Made by a program: the position numbers and the translations under genes. A DNA stretch of 64,000 bases from the NCBI RefSeq assembly GCF_005952805.1, contig NZ_CP040709.1, forward strand, positions 3,224,001-3,288,000, written 5' to 3'. The notes below the pieces were generated by a model that saw only the letters and a program-made list of their open reading frames with translations, searched no databases and had not been told where the DNA came from. The DNA comes from Inhella inkyongensis (lineage in GTDB: Bacteria; Pseudomonadota; Gammaproteobacteria; Burkholderiales; Burkholderiaceae_C). This document shows positions 7,853 to 15,959 of this stretch, piece by piece. How positions within the stretch are numbered: the stretch's first letter is position 1; each line of letters starts with the position of its first letter.

Positions 7853-10249
7853 TTAGTTGCGCACCGGCTTGCCGGTTTGGAGCATGCCCATGATGCGTTC
7901 CTGCGTCTTGGGGTTGTCCAGCAAGGCACAGAAATGCTTGCGCTCCAGCGCCATCAGGTACTCCTCGGTCACCAGCGAACCGGCCTCGACTTCGCCACCG
8001 CAGACCACGTCGGCGATAAGGCTGGCCAGCAGATAGTCGTGCTGGCTGACAAAGCCGCCGTCACGCATGTTCGCGACCTGGCCCTTGATGCTGGCAATGC
8101 CGCTGCGGCCGGCCACCGGGAACACGGCCTTGTGCGGCGGGCGGTAGCCGCTGTCGGCCATGGCCTTGGCCTGCGCGGTGGCAACGAAGAGCAGCTCGTC
8201 CTTGTTCGGGACGATGACGTCGCTGTCCAGCAGGTAGCCGATCTTCTTGGCCTCGTGCGCGCTGGTAGCCACCTTGGCGGTAGCAGCACTCAGGAAGCCG
8301 TCCTTCAGGAAGGTGAGGATGTCGGCATTGGCATTGCCGGCCGCCGCCATCTCGGCAGCACGGCGGGCGATGTAGGTGAGGCCGCCGGCGCCGGGCAGCA
8401 GGCCCACGCCCACTTCCACCAGACCGACATAGCTCTCGACATGCGCCACGCGGCGGGCGCAATGCACGGCCAGCTCGCAGCCGCCGCCCAGGGCCAGACC
8501 GCGCATGGCAGCCACCACCGGCACGTTGGCGTAGCGCAGTGCCAGCATGGCGTCCTGCAGCTTCTTCTCTTCCGGGGCGATGCCCTTGCTGCCCATCTTC
8601 ATGAAGACGGGCATCAGGCTTTCCAGGTTGGCACCGGCGCTGAACACATCGTCAGGCGACCAGATCACCATGCCCTTGTAGCCGGCTTCGGCAATCTCGA
8701 CGGCCTTGAGCAGGCCCTCGGTCACGGCCGGGCTGATCAGGTGCAGCTTGGCGGTGATCGACGCAATGACCACCTCACCGTCCAGGGTCCAGACACGCAC
8801 TTCGTCGTTCTTGAACAGCTCGGTGCCGCTCTTGAGCGGATCGGCCGCGCCGCTGCCCACCAGGCTCTCGGGGAAGTGCTGACGCGCATAGACCGGCAGC
8901 GAGGCGCGAGCCTTGAACTTACCTTCTGCGGCGCTCCAGGAACCCTCGGCGGTGTGCACACCCCCGGCGGCGGCCACCGGGCCTTCGGTCACCCAAGCCG
9001 GCAGCGGGGCGCTGGAGAGCGCCTTGCCGGCCGCGATGTCTTCCGAGATCCACTGCGCCACCTGCAGCCAGCCGGCTTCCTGCCAGACCTCGAAGGGGCC
9101 CTTCTGGTTGCCAAAGCCCCAGCGCATCGCGAAGTCCACCTCACGGGCGGTGTCGGCGATGGAGGCCAGGTGCACGGCGCAGTAATGGAAGCTGTCGCGC
9201 AAGATGGCCCACAGGAACTGGGCCTGCGGGTTGGTGGACTCGCGCAGCAGCTTCAGGCGGTCGGCCGGGGCCTTCTTGAGCATGCGGGCCACGATGTCGT
9301 CGCCCTTCTTGCCGGCCGGCACGTACTCGCCGGTGGCCGGGTCCAGACGCATGATGTCCTTGCCCACCTTCTTGAAAAAGCCCGCCTTGGCCTTCTGGCC
9401 CAGCGCGCCCTTCTCGATCAGGCCAGCCAAGACCTTGGGCGTGGCGTAGGTGGCGTAGAAGGGGTCGTCCTGCAGGTTGTCCTGCATGGTCTTCATCACA
9501 TGGGCCATGGTGTCCAGGCCCACGACGTCGGCGGTGCGGAAGGTGCCCGAGCTGGCACGGCCCAGCTTCTTGCCGGTCAGGTCATCGACGACGTCAAACG
9601 AGAGGCCGAACTTCTCGGCCTCGATCATGGTGGCCATCATGCCGGCCACGCCCACGCGGTTGGCGACGAAGTTGGGCGTGTCCTTGGCGCGCACCACGCC
9701 CTTGCCCACGCTGGTGGTCACGAAGGCTTCGAGCTGGTCGATGATCTCCGGGCGCGTGGTGGCGGTGGGGATCAGCTCCACCAGATACATGTAGCGCGGC
9801 GGGTTGAAGAAGTGGATGCCGCAGAAGCGCGGCTTGATTTCTTCCGGCAGCACATCGCTGAGCTTGGTGATCGACAGGCCCGAGGTGTTGGAGGCCACGA
9901 TGGCGTGCGGCGCCACGAAGGGAGCGATCTTGGTGTACAGATCCAGCTTCCAGTCCATGCGCTCGGCGATGGCCTCGATGATGAGGTCGCAGCCCTTGAG
10001 CAACTCGAGATGCTCTTCGTAGTTCGCTTGGGTGATCAGGCCGGCTTCAGTGGCGTCGCCCAAGGGCGAGGGCTTGAGCTTTTTCAGGCCATCGACGGCC
10101 TTGGCCACGATGCCGTTCTTGGGGCCTTCCTTGGCGGGCAGGTCGAACAGCACCACCGGCACTTTGACGTTGACCAGATGGGCGGCGATCTGCGCCCCCA
10201 TCACCCCGGCGCCGAGCACGGCCACCTTGCGAACTTGGAATCGACTCAC
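7853..10249 (-). CDS. 3-hydroxyacyl-CoA dehydrogenase/enoyl-CoA hydratase fusion
   Basis: 798 residues. The N-terminal NAD-binding motif VAVLGAGVMGAQIAAHLVN opens the 3-hydroxyacyl-CoA dehydrogenase domain, whose signature FCGIHFFNPPRYMYLVELI follows. The C-terminal domain from about residue 490 is crotonase-like: WSPDDVFSAGANLESL and AAMRGLALGGGCELAVHC. This order is the reverse of E. coli FadB and matches the FadN-type fusion. It performs hydration and NAD-dependent oxidation in beta-oxidation. It is preceded by a hairpin (10276-10297) and AAGGAG near the start. Confidence 0.92.
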   Translation of the reverse strand: MSRFQVRKVAVLGAGVMGAQIAAHLVNVKVPVVLFDLPAKEGPKNGIVAKAVDGLKKLKPSPLGDATEAGLITQANYEEHLELLKGCDLIIEAIAERMDWKLDLYTKIAPFVAPHAIVASNTSGLSITKLSDVLPEEIKPRFCGIHFFNPPRYMYLVELIPTATTRPEIIDQLEAFVTTSVGKGVVRAKDTPNFVANRVGVAGMMATMIEAEKFGLSFDVVDDLTGKKLGRASSGTFRTADVVGLDTMAHVMKTMQDNLQDDPFYATYATPKVLAGLIEKGALGQKAKAGFFKKVGKDIMRLDPATGEYVPAGKKGDDIVARMLKKAPADRLKLLRESTNPQAQFLWAILRDSFHYCAVHLASIADTAREVDFAMRWGFGNQKGPFEVWQEAGWLQVAQWISEDIAAGKALSSAPLPAWVTEGPVAAAGGVHTAEGSWSAAEGKFKARASLPVYARQHFPESLVGSGAADPLKSGTELFKNDEVRVWTLDGEVVIASITAKLHLISPAVTEGLLKAVEIAEAGYKGMVIWSPDDVFSAGANLESLMPVFMKMGSKGIAPEEKKLQDAMLALRYANVPVVAAMRGLALGGGCELAVHCARRVAHVESYVGLVEVGVGLLPGAGGLTYIARRAAEMAAAGNANADILTFLKDGFLSAATAKVATSAHEAKKIGYLLDSDVIVPNKDELLFVATAQAKAMADSGYRPPHKAVFPVAGRSGIASIKGQVANMRDGGFVSQHDYLLASLIADVVCGGEVEAGSLVTEEYLMALERKHFCALLDNPKTQERIMGMLQTGKPVRN

Positions 10250-10275
10250 TGCATTGCTCCCTTAAGGAGGTTGAT

Positions 10276-10297
10276 GGGCCCGGCGCTCACCGGGCCC
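10276..10297. promoter_or_regulatory. intercistronic hairpin between DUF2147 and FadB-type genes
   Basis: A perfect 8-bp GC stem (10276-10283 with 10290-10297, 6-nt loop) lies in the 59-bp gap. There is no T-run on either side. It may adjust relative expression or RNA processing within the operon. Confidence 0.45.
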
Positions 10298-10308
10298 GAA
10301 AGAAAGGT

Positions 10309-10743
10309 TTACTCGACCCGTTCCCACACCTGCGTGCGGTAGAAGAAGCCGATGTAGCCGCGCATCTCCAGCTTCTTGCCGCCCTCGATGGGGCGCAGCC
10401 GGTTCTTGTAGGTCTTGCCGTTGTTGGGGTCCAGGATTTCGCCGCCGGTCCAGATCGACTTGTCGTCCGCATCCTGCTTGGCGCCGCGGATGATCTGCAG
10501 ACCCACCACCGGCTGGTTCTTGCGGTCGTCCTTGCAGACGTCGCAGATGGCGTCGGCCTTGGCCGGGTCGAAGATCTTCTCGATCTTGCCGGTCAGCACG
10601 CCGCCGTTGTCGGAAATGCGCACCAGGGACTTGGCGGTCTTGCCATCGTCGTCAATCGTCTTCCACAGACCCACCGGACTCATCTGCGCCTGCGCGCCCA
10701 AGGTGAACAGACCCAACACGGCAGCAGCGATCAAGGACTTCAT
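10309..10743 (-). CDS. DUF2147 exported protein
   Basis: 144 residues with a cleavable signal peptide (MKSLIAAAVLGLFTLGAQA). The mature part SPVGLWKTIDDDGKTAKSLVRI and GGEILDPNNGKTYKNRL is the DUF2147 lipocalin-like pattern, with CDVCKDD offering a CxxC pair. The family is often found next to acyl-CoA dehydrogenase genes in Burkholderiales, but its function is unknown. Start ATG at 10743 is preceded by CAGGAGA. A periplasmic protein inside a cytoplasmic beta-oxidation operon suggests a role in fatty-acid uptake or envelope sensing (inference). Confidence 0.85.
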   Translation of the reverse strand: MKSLIAAAVLGLFTLGAQAQMSPVGLWKTIDDDGKTAKSLVRISDNGGVLTGKIEKIFDPAKADAICDVCKDDRKNQPVVGLQIIRGAKQDADDKSIWTGGEILDPNNGKTYKNRLRPIEGGKKLEMRGYIGFFYRTQVWERVE

Positions 10744-10759
10744 GGCTTCTCCTGAAAGC

Positions 10760-10778
10760 GGCCCCGCGTCGCGGGGCC
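10760..10778. promoter_or_regulatory. intercistronic hairpin before the DUF2147 gene
   Basis: A perfect 8-bp stem GGCCCCGC/GCGGGGCC with loop GTC lies just upstream of the DUF2147 ribosome site. It is the second such GC hairpin in this operon. Confidence 0.45.
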
Positions 10779-10785
10779 TGAGGGT

Positions 10786-12576
10786 TTAGAACAGGGCTTC
10801 GTCCATCTCCATCAACGGGGCCAGACCCGCCCGCGCGGTGCGGATCAGGCTGGCCGTCTCCGGCAGCAGCTTCGCGAAATAGAAGCGAGCGGTGGCCAGT
10901 TTGGCACGGTAGAAGGGGTCGCCGGAACCCTGTTTCTCCAGGGCCACCTTGGCCATGCGGGCGAAGAAGTAAGCGAATGTCATGTGGCCGACCACCCGCA
11001 GGTAGTCCACGGCCGCCGCGCCCACTTCGTCGGGGTTGCCAAAGGCCTTCATGCCCAGCTCTTGGGTCAGCTTGTTGACCTTGTCGCCCAGATCGGCCAG
11101 CGGGTTGATGAACTCCTGCATGGCTTCGTTGACGCCCTCTTCCTCGATGAAGGCGGCGATCTTCTTGCCGAACTTCTTCAGCGTGGCGCCGTTGTTGCCC
11201 AGCACCTTGCGGCCCAGCAGGTCGAGCGACTGGATGGTGTTCGTGCCCTCGTAGAGCATGTTGATGCGCGCGTCACGCACGAACTGCTCCATGCCCCATT
11301 CGTGGATGTAGCCGTGGCCGCCATACACCTGCATGCAGTGGCTGGTGGCCAGCCAGCCGTTGTCGGTGATGAAGGCCTTGATGATGGGGGTCAGCAGGGC
11401 CAGTTCGGCCTCGGCTTCTTTGCGCTCGTCCTCGTCATCGCTGCTGATGGACTTGTCGGCTTGCAGCACGGTGTAGGCCTGCAGGGCGCGGGCGCCTTCG
11501 GCAAAGGCGCGGGCGGTCAGCAGCATCTTGCGCACATCGGGGTGCACGATGATGGGGTCGGCGGCCTTCTCGGGCGCCTTGGCGCCGGAGAGCGAGCGCA
11601 TTTGCAGGCGGTCCTTGGCGTAGGCCACGGCGTTCTGGTAGGCCACTTCGGTCAGGCCCAGGCTTTGGTTGCCGACGCCCAGGCGGGCGGTGTTCATCAT
11701 CACGAACATGGCGGCCAGGCCCTTGTTGGGCTGACCCACCATGGTGCCCACGGCGTCTTCCAGGGTCATCTGGCAGGTGGAGTTGCCGTGGATGCCCATC
11801 TTGTGCTCGAGGCCCGAGCAGAAGATGCCATTGCGCTCACCCAGCGAGCCATCGGCATTGACCTTGAACTTGGGCACGATGAAGAGCGAGATGCCCTTGC
11901 TGCCGGCCGGGGCGTCGGGCAGACGGGCCAGCACCAGGTGCACGATGTTCTCGGCCAGGGTGTGTTCACCCGCGCTGATGAAGATCTTGCCGCCGGTGAT
12001 CTTGTAGGTGCCATCGGCTTGCGGCTCGGCCTTGGTGCGCAGCAGGCCCAGGTCGGTGCCGCAATGCGGTTCGGTCAGGCACATGGTGCCGGTCCACTCG
12101 CCGCTGGTCAGCTTGGGCAGGTAGAGCTTCTTCTGCTCGTCGGTGCCGTGTGCGTGCAGGCATTCGTAGGCACCATGGCTCAGACCCGGATACATGGTCC
12201 AGGCCTGGTTGGCGCTGTTCAGCATCTCGTAGAAGCACTGGTTGACCAGCAGGGGCAGGCCCTGGCCGCCGTAGGCGGGGTCACAGGCCAGTGCGGCCCA
12301 GCCGCCTTCCACATAGGTCTTGTAGGCCTCCTTGAAGCCCTTGGGTGTGGTCACCTCGTGGGTGCTCTTGTCGAGCTGGCAGCCCTCCTTGTCACCGCTG
12401 AGGTTGATCGGCGTGATCACCTCGGCGCAGAACTTGCCACCCTCTTCCAGTACGGCATTGATGGTGTCGGCGTCGATGTCCGCGTAGGGCGGCAGCATCT
12501 TGAGCTCGTCCACCACGTTCAGCACTTCGTGCAACACAAACTGCATGTCGCGCAGAGGCGGGGTATAGCTGGGCAT
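10786..12576 (-). CDS. acyl-CoA dehydrogenase (long, about 600-residue type)
   Basis: 596 residues. The FAD-interacting segment TGTMCLTEPHCGTDLG, then ITGGKIFISAGEH, and the signature MQVYGGHGYIHEWGMEQFVRDARINMLYEGTNTIQ are present; the Glu of YEGT is the catalytic base of this class. A C-terminal extension (after about residue 450) matches the Acyl-CoA_dh_C-like domain of FadE/DmdC-type enzymes. It catalyses the first oxidation of beta-oxidation, passing electrons to ETF. It starts 17 bp after the TetR gene, so the two are co-transcribed. Confidence 0.93.
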   Translation of the reverse strand: MPSYTPPLRDMQFVLHEVLNVVDELKMLPPYADIDADTINAVLEEGGKFCAEVITPINLSGDKEGCQLDKSTHEVTTPKGFKEAYKTYVEGGWAALACDPAYGGQGLPLLVNQCFYEMLNSANQAWTMYPGLSHGAYECLHAHGTDEQKKLYLPKLTSGEWTGTMCLTEPHCGTDLGLLRTKAEPQADGTYKITGGKIFISAGEHTLAENIVHLVLARLPDAPAGSKGISLFIVPKFKVNADGSLGERNGIFCSGLEHKMGIHGNSTCQMTLEDAVGTMVGQPNKGLAAMFVMMNTARLGVGNQSLGLTEVAYQNAVAYAKDRLQMRSLSGAKAPEKAADPIIVHPDVRKMLLTARAFAEGARALQAYTVLQADKSISSDDEDERKEAEAELALLTPIIKAFITDNGWLATSHCMQVYGGHGYIHEWGMEQFVRDARINMLYEGTNTIQSLDLLGRKVLGNNGATLKKFGKKIAAFIEEEGVNEAMQEFINPLADLGDKVNKLTQELGMKAFGNPDEVGAAAVDYLRVVGHMTFAYFFARMAKVALEKQGSGDPFYRAKLATARFYFAKLLPETASLIRTARAGLAPLMEMDEALF

Positions 12577-12593
12577 GGTGGTCTCCTAAGGAA

Positions 12594-13310
12594 TTAACGA
12601 GGTTTGCGACGGCGGGCCGCCACGGTTGCGGTGGCCAAACCGGCCGGGGTCACACAGGGAAGCACGACGCGCTCGAAGCCCTTGCCGGCACGCTCCAGCG
12701 CGCCGGCGCTGCGCAGAAAGCGCGCGTCGTGATGCAGGGACAGGATCAGTCCGTGCAGTTCAAAAAGAATCTGGTCGACATCGCAGTCGGGGCTCAGATG
12801 GCCCTCGTCGCGCGCCAGCACGATGGCCTTGTGCAGGGCCGCATGCCAGGCCTTGACCATGGTCACCAAGGCATCGCGCACGGGGCCGGGGCGGTCGTCG
12901 AACTCGACCGCGCCACTGATGTAGATGCAGCCGCTCTCCAACTCCACCGCCACCTGTCGCACCCAGTTGGCATAGAGCGCGCGCAGGCGCGGCAGGCCGC
13001 GCGCTTCATTGATGGCAGGGAAAAAGACTTCGGCCTCGAAGCGTCGGTGGTACTCGGCCACCACGGCAATCTGCAGCTCTTCGCGAGAGCCGAAGTGGGC
13101 AAACACCCCGGACTTGCTCATGCCGATCTGGTCGGCCAGGGCGCCGATGGACAGACCCTCCAACCCCATGTGCGAGGCCTGGGCCAGAGCGGTCTCCAGG
13201 ATCGTGGCGCGGGTCAGCTGGCCCTTTTGCAGCGGCGCCTTGGGAGCCGGCGCAGCCGTGCGCCCACCGCGAGTGGCGGTGTGGGCAGCAGGGGCGGTGC
13301 GCAGGGTCAT
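12594..13310 (-). CDS. TetR/AcrR-family regulator of the fatty-acid operon
   Basis: 238 residues. The N-terminal helix-turn-helix region runs TRATILETALAQASHMGLEGLSIGALADQIGMSKSGVFAHFGSREEL (residues about 33-80). A low-complexity N-terminus (TAAPAPKAPLQKG) precedes it. It is first in the beta-oxidation operon, and a GAACG-N2-CGTTC palindrome lies 31 bp upstream of its start. By position and family it is probably an acyl-CoA-responsive repressor like betaproteobacterial FadP (inference; orthology not tested). Confidence 0.88.
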   Translation of the reverse strand: MTLRTAPAAHTATRGGRTAAPAPKAPLQKGQLTRATILETALAQASHMGLEGLSIGALADQIGMSKSGVFAHFGSREELQIAVVAEYHRRFEAEVFFPAINEARGLPRLRALYANWVRQVAVELESGCIYISGAVEFDDRPGPVRDALVTMVKAWHAALHKAIVLARDEGHLSPDCDVDQILFELHGLILSLHHDARFLRSAGALERAGKGFERVVLPCVTPAGLATATVAARRRKPR

Positions 13311-13341
13311 GGGCGAGGTCTCAGGGGAGCAGAAATAAAAC

Positions 13342-13353
13342 GAACGGTCGTTC
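13342..13353. promoter_or_regulatory. candidate TetR-family operator
   Basis: A perfect palindrome GAACG-GT-CGTTC flanked by an A-run on the left and a T-run on the right lies between the TetR gene and the HNH gene. Such GAACG/CGTTC sites are typical of TetR-family repressors. It probably mediates autoregulation of the whole fatty-acid operon. Confidence 0.65.
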
Positions 13354-13510
13354 TATTTTTTGCGCATTGCACCCCAGGCGCAAGGGGGCAGTCACCGCCA
13401 TTCCTAGGGGCCAGGTTCTAAACCAACCCCAGGGAAACCCCGGGGTGCGACCCCGACTTCGCAGCGTCACACGCCTGCGTTACGCTGACGCCGCAAGGAG
13501 GGCCCCGCCC

Positions 13511-14068
13511 TTGGACGTGCTGCAACTCGATATTTCCGGCCGGCCCCAGGCCTGGATCAGCGTGCGCGAGGCCGCCGTGATGGTGGTGTGCGACGCTGTG
13601 GCCTGGACCCTGGGTGAGCCCTGCGCGGTGCTCCGCGGCGGCATTCAGCGCGCCACCGGCCGGCAATCCCGCATCGAAGTGCCACCCATCATTGCGGCGC
13701 GCGGCAACATCCCCAGTCGTGCCTGGCGCACAGAGCCGGCACTGACCAATGCCAAGCTGTTTGCCCGGGATCGCTACGTCTGCGCCTACTGCGGCGTGCG
13801 CCTGGCTGAAGACGAACTGACGCGCGAACACATCCAGCCCACCAGTCGCGGCGGCCGCGACCACTGGATGAACTGCATCACCGCCTGCCGCAGTTGCAAC
13901 CACCGCAAGGGCAGCCGCCTGTGCCATGAAGCGGGCATGAGCCTGCTCTACCTGCCCTATGTGCCCAGCCTGCACGAGGACATGATCCTGCGCGGTCGCC
14001 GCATCCTGCTGGATCAGATGGAATTCCTGCTGGCCAGCGTGCCGGCCAGCAGCCGGCTGCACGGCTGA
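13511..14068 (+). CDS. HNH endonuclease family protein
   Basis: 185 residues. The start is set at TTG 13511 because AAGGAGG (13495-13501) lies nine bases upstream; the frame is open earlier but without a ribosome site. The HNH part is CAYCGVRLAEDELTREHIQPTSRGG followed by NCITACRSCNHRKG, giving two CxxC zinc pairs around the H-N-H residues. This short stand-alone HNH type is widespread in betaproteobacteria as a chromosomal gene and need not be mobile. Target unknown. Confidence 0.85.
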   Translation: MDVLQLDISGRPQAWISVREAAVMVVCDAVAWTLGEPCAVLRGGIQRATGRQSRIEVPPIIAARGNIPSRAWRTEPALTNAKLFARDRYVCAYCGVRLAEDELTREHIQPTSRGGRDHWMNCITACRSCNHRKGSRLCHEAGMSLLYLPYVPSLHEDMILRGRRILLDQMEFLLASVPASSRLHG

Positions 14069-14124
14069 GTCAACCCACGGGCGTGCCGCTGCGTTGCGCG
14101 GCCATCCTTCTTGATGGAGCTGCC

Positions 14125-14604
14125 ATGCGCCGCCTCGCCCTGCCTCTGTTGCTCGCCGCCTCTTTGAGCGCCTGTGTGTCCGTGAGCCCTGATGTGCGTG
14201 GTCGGCACGAGGTGCAGCGCATGGCCCAGGTTCAGGACGGCACCGTCGTCTCGGTGCGCCAGGTGCGCATTGACGGCCACCAGTCCGGCTTGGGCGCCAC
14301 CGCTGGCGCCGTAGCCGGTGGTATGGCGGGCGGCTCGGTGGGTGGGCGACGCGATGGCGTGGTGTTTGCCACCCTGGGCGCCATCCTGGGCGGCGTGATC
14401 GGCAATGCCATTGAGCGCGACGCCGGCAAGGATTCGGCGCTGGAACTCATCATCCAGCTGCGCAATGGCGAGCGCGTAGCCATCGTACAGGCCCAGGGCG
14501 ATGAACGCTTCGCGCCCGGCGATGCGGTGATGGTGATCAGCCAGGGCCGGGGCGCACGCGTGACGCGCGCCCTGCCGCCGGTGCCGGAGCATTCGGCCCG
14601 TTAA
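14125..14604 (+). CDS. glycine-zipper outer-membrane lipoprotein (SlyB/Pcp-like)
   Basis: 159 residues from ATG 14125 (GGAGC upstream). The leader MRRLALPLLLAASLSAC ends in a lipobox with LSAC. A glycine zipper GATAGAVAGGMAGGSVGG ... LGAILGGVIGNAIE spans residues about 57-100, as in SlyB/Pcp/17-kDa antigens. It is probably anchored in the outer membrane and linked to envelope integrity. It converges on rlmJ with overlapping stop codons (14601-14604). Confidence 0.83.
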   Translation: MRRLALPLLLAASLSACVSVSPDVRGRHEVQRMAQVQDGTVVSVRQVRIDGHQSGLGATAGAVAGGMAGGSVGGRRDGVVFATLGAILGGVIGNAIERDAGKDSALELIIQLRNGERVAIVQAQGDERFAPGDAVMVISQGRGARVTRALPPVPEHSAR

Positions 14605-15452
14605 TTGCCAGCCTGAAGGCTGCCCTTGGCACCTTCGAACTGGCCCATCGCCTGGGCCAGCCAAGGCAGCTCCTCGGCGAGCATCGTGCCCAGGGTGTGC
14701 GGGGGGTTGACCACAAACATGTGGCTGCCCATCAAACCGAACCCACCGCCCTGAGCGGGGTTGACGGTGAGCTGCGCATCCAGCCAGCCCTTCTTCGCCA
14801 GGCCCTTGACGGCATTGCGCAGACGTTGCGGCAGCTGCTGCGCGTCCAGTAACTGCAGCTGCGGAATCCACACCGCGACCACGCAGTCCGGAAAGCGCGT
14901 CAAGGCCTCACGCACGGCCGCCAGGGTGCGGGCGTAGTCGGTCTTCAACTCGTAGGGCGGATCGATCAAGAGCAGGCCGCGCCGCGTCGGCGGCGGCAGC
15001 ATGGCCTTGAGCGAGGCAAAGCCGTCGCTCAAATGCACCTTCACGCTCTTGTGCTCGGCCATCAGTTTTTCCAGCGCGCGCAAATCGGTGGGGTGCACCT
15101 CATAGGCATGCAGCTCGTCCTGCGGCCGCAGCATCTGGCGAATCAGGCTGGGCGAGCCCGGCACGTTCTTCAGCACGCCCGGGCCATTGAAAGCTTCCAC
15201 TTGATCCAAGTAAGCCGCCACGCCCTTGGGCAAGTCCTTGCGCTCCCAGATCTTGCCAATGCCATCCAGCCACTCCAGCTTCTTGTGCGCCTCTTCGCTG
15301 CGCAAAGAGTAGGCCCCGGCCCCGGCGTGGGTGTCGATCACCCGATAGCCCTTCTCCTTCTGGTTCAGGTGCTGCAGCAGCTGCACCAACACCAGGTGTT
15401 TGAGGACATCGGCATGGTTGCCGGCATGGAAGGCGTGGCGGTAGGCGAACAT
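14601..15452 (-). CDS. rlmJ: 23S rRNA (adenine2030-N6)-methyltransferase RlmJ
   Basis: 283 residues from ATG 15452, whose N-terminus MFAYRHAFHAGNHADVLKH is the invariant start of RlmJ. VIDTHAGAGAYSL is the SAM-binding motif I and LLLIDPPYE is the catalytic N6-methyltransferase motif IV (DPPY). GGFGLMGSHMFVVNPP is the conserved C-terminal block. The protein methylates A2030 of 23S rRNA. No operon partner is visible. Confidence 0.95.
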   Translation of the reverse strand: MFAYRHAFHAGNHADVLKHLVLVQLLQHLNQKEKGYRVIDTHAGAGAYSLRSEEAHKKLEWLDGIGKIWERKDLPKGVAAYLDQVEAFNGPGVLKNVPGSPSLIRQMLRPQDELHAYEVHPTDLRALEKLMAEHKSVKVHLSDGFASLKAMLPPPTRRGLLLIDPPYELKTDYARTLAAVREALTRFPDCVVAVWIPQLQLLDAQQLPQRLRNAVKGLAKKGWLDAQLTVNPAQGGGFGLMGSHMFVVNPPHTLGTMLAEELPWLAQAMGQFEGAKGSLQAGN

Positions 15453-15613
15453 GGGCGGCACTGTAGCTGGCTGGGCTGAGCGGGGCACCGAAAAAAAGTT
15501 GAGCACCCTGTCAACTAGGCCTTTCCAGGCCTCGTTGTGGGCAGCATGGAGGCCAGGCCTTCATGCTCATAAGGCTCGGAGCTTTCGAGCCGCTCACGGA
15601 AGTGAAAACCGCA

Positions 15614-15910
15614 ATGACCAAGTCCTTTGTGCTCACCGTTCTGTTCAGTGCCCTCAGCGGCATCGCGATGGCCCAGCAGGCCCCCGCCCCGACCACCCCG
15701 GCAGCACCAGCGACCAGCCCTCAGATCAAGGCAACGCCAGCGCCCGTGGCAACGGCTGCTGCAGTGACGGCACCAGCCGCCACGCCGGCAGCCGCTGCGT
15801 CTGCAGCGCCGCAGGCAGCCCCGGCCCCAACGAAAAAGCCTGCTGCAGCGGCAGCACCCAAGGCCGCCGAAAAGGCCACCACCAAGCCCGCGGAAGCACC
15901 CAAGCCATAA
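15614..15910 (+). CDS. Ala/Pro/Lys-rich exported low-complexity protein
   Basis: 98 residues from ATG 15614. A signal peptide (MTKSFVLTVLFSALSGIAMA) precedes a mature part made almost only of Ala, Pro, Thr and Lys (APAPTTPAAPATS ... KAAEKATTKPAEAPKP). There is no domain. The start is chosen for the signal peptide; an upstream ATG at 15563 would add 17 residues. It could be a periplasmic linker-like or cell-wall-associated peptide; function unknown. A bidirectional hairpin follows. Confidence 0.6.
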   Translation: MTKSFVLTVLFSALSGIAMAQQAPAPTTPAAPATSPQIKATPAPVATAAAVTAPAATPAAAASAAPQAAPAPTKKPAAAAAPKAAEKATTKPAEAPKP

Positions 15911-15930
15911 GCACCGGGCGAACGGAATGA

Positions 15931-15957
15931 GAAGGGGGCCTGCGGGCCCTCTTCCGC
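15931..15957. terminator. bidirectional terminator between convergent genes
   Basis: A 10-bp stem with one G-T pair (15931-15940 with 15945-15954, loop TGCG) is followed by CGCTTT. It lies between the convergent stops at 15910 and 15960. Confidence 0.5.
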
Positions 15958-15959
15958 TT

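Noticed and set aside
7877..10342. 821-residue open frame antisense to the FadB-type gene
   Set aside because: Same compositional artefact; the opposite strand carries all family motifs.
13511..14068. HNH gene as a mobile intron or homing endonuclease
   Set aside because: No intron, split gene or flanking repeat is present; this stand-alone HNH type is a common chromosomal gene in the group.
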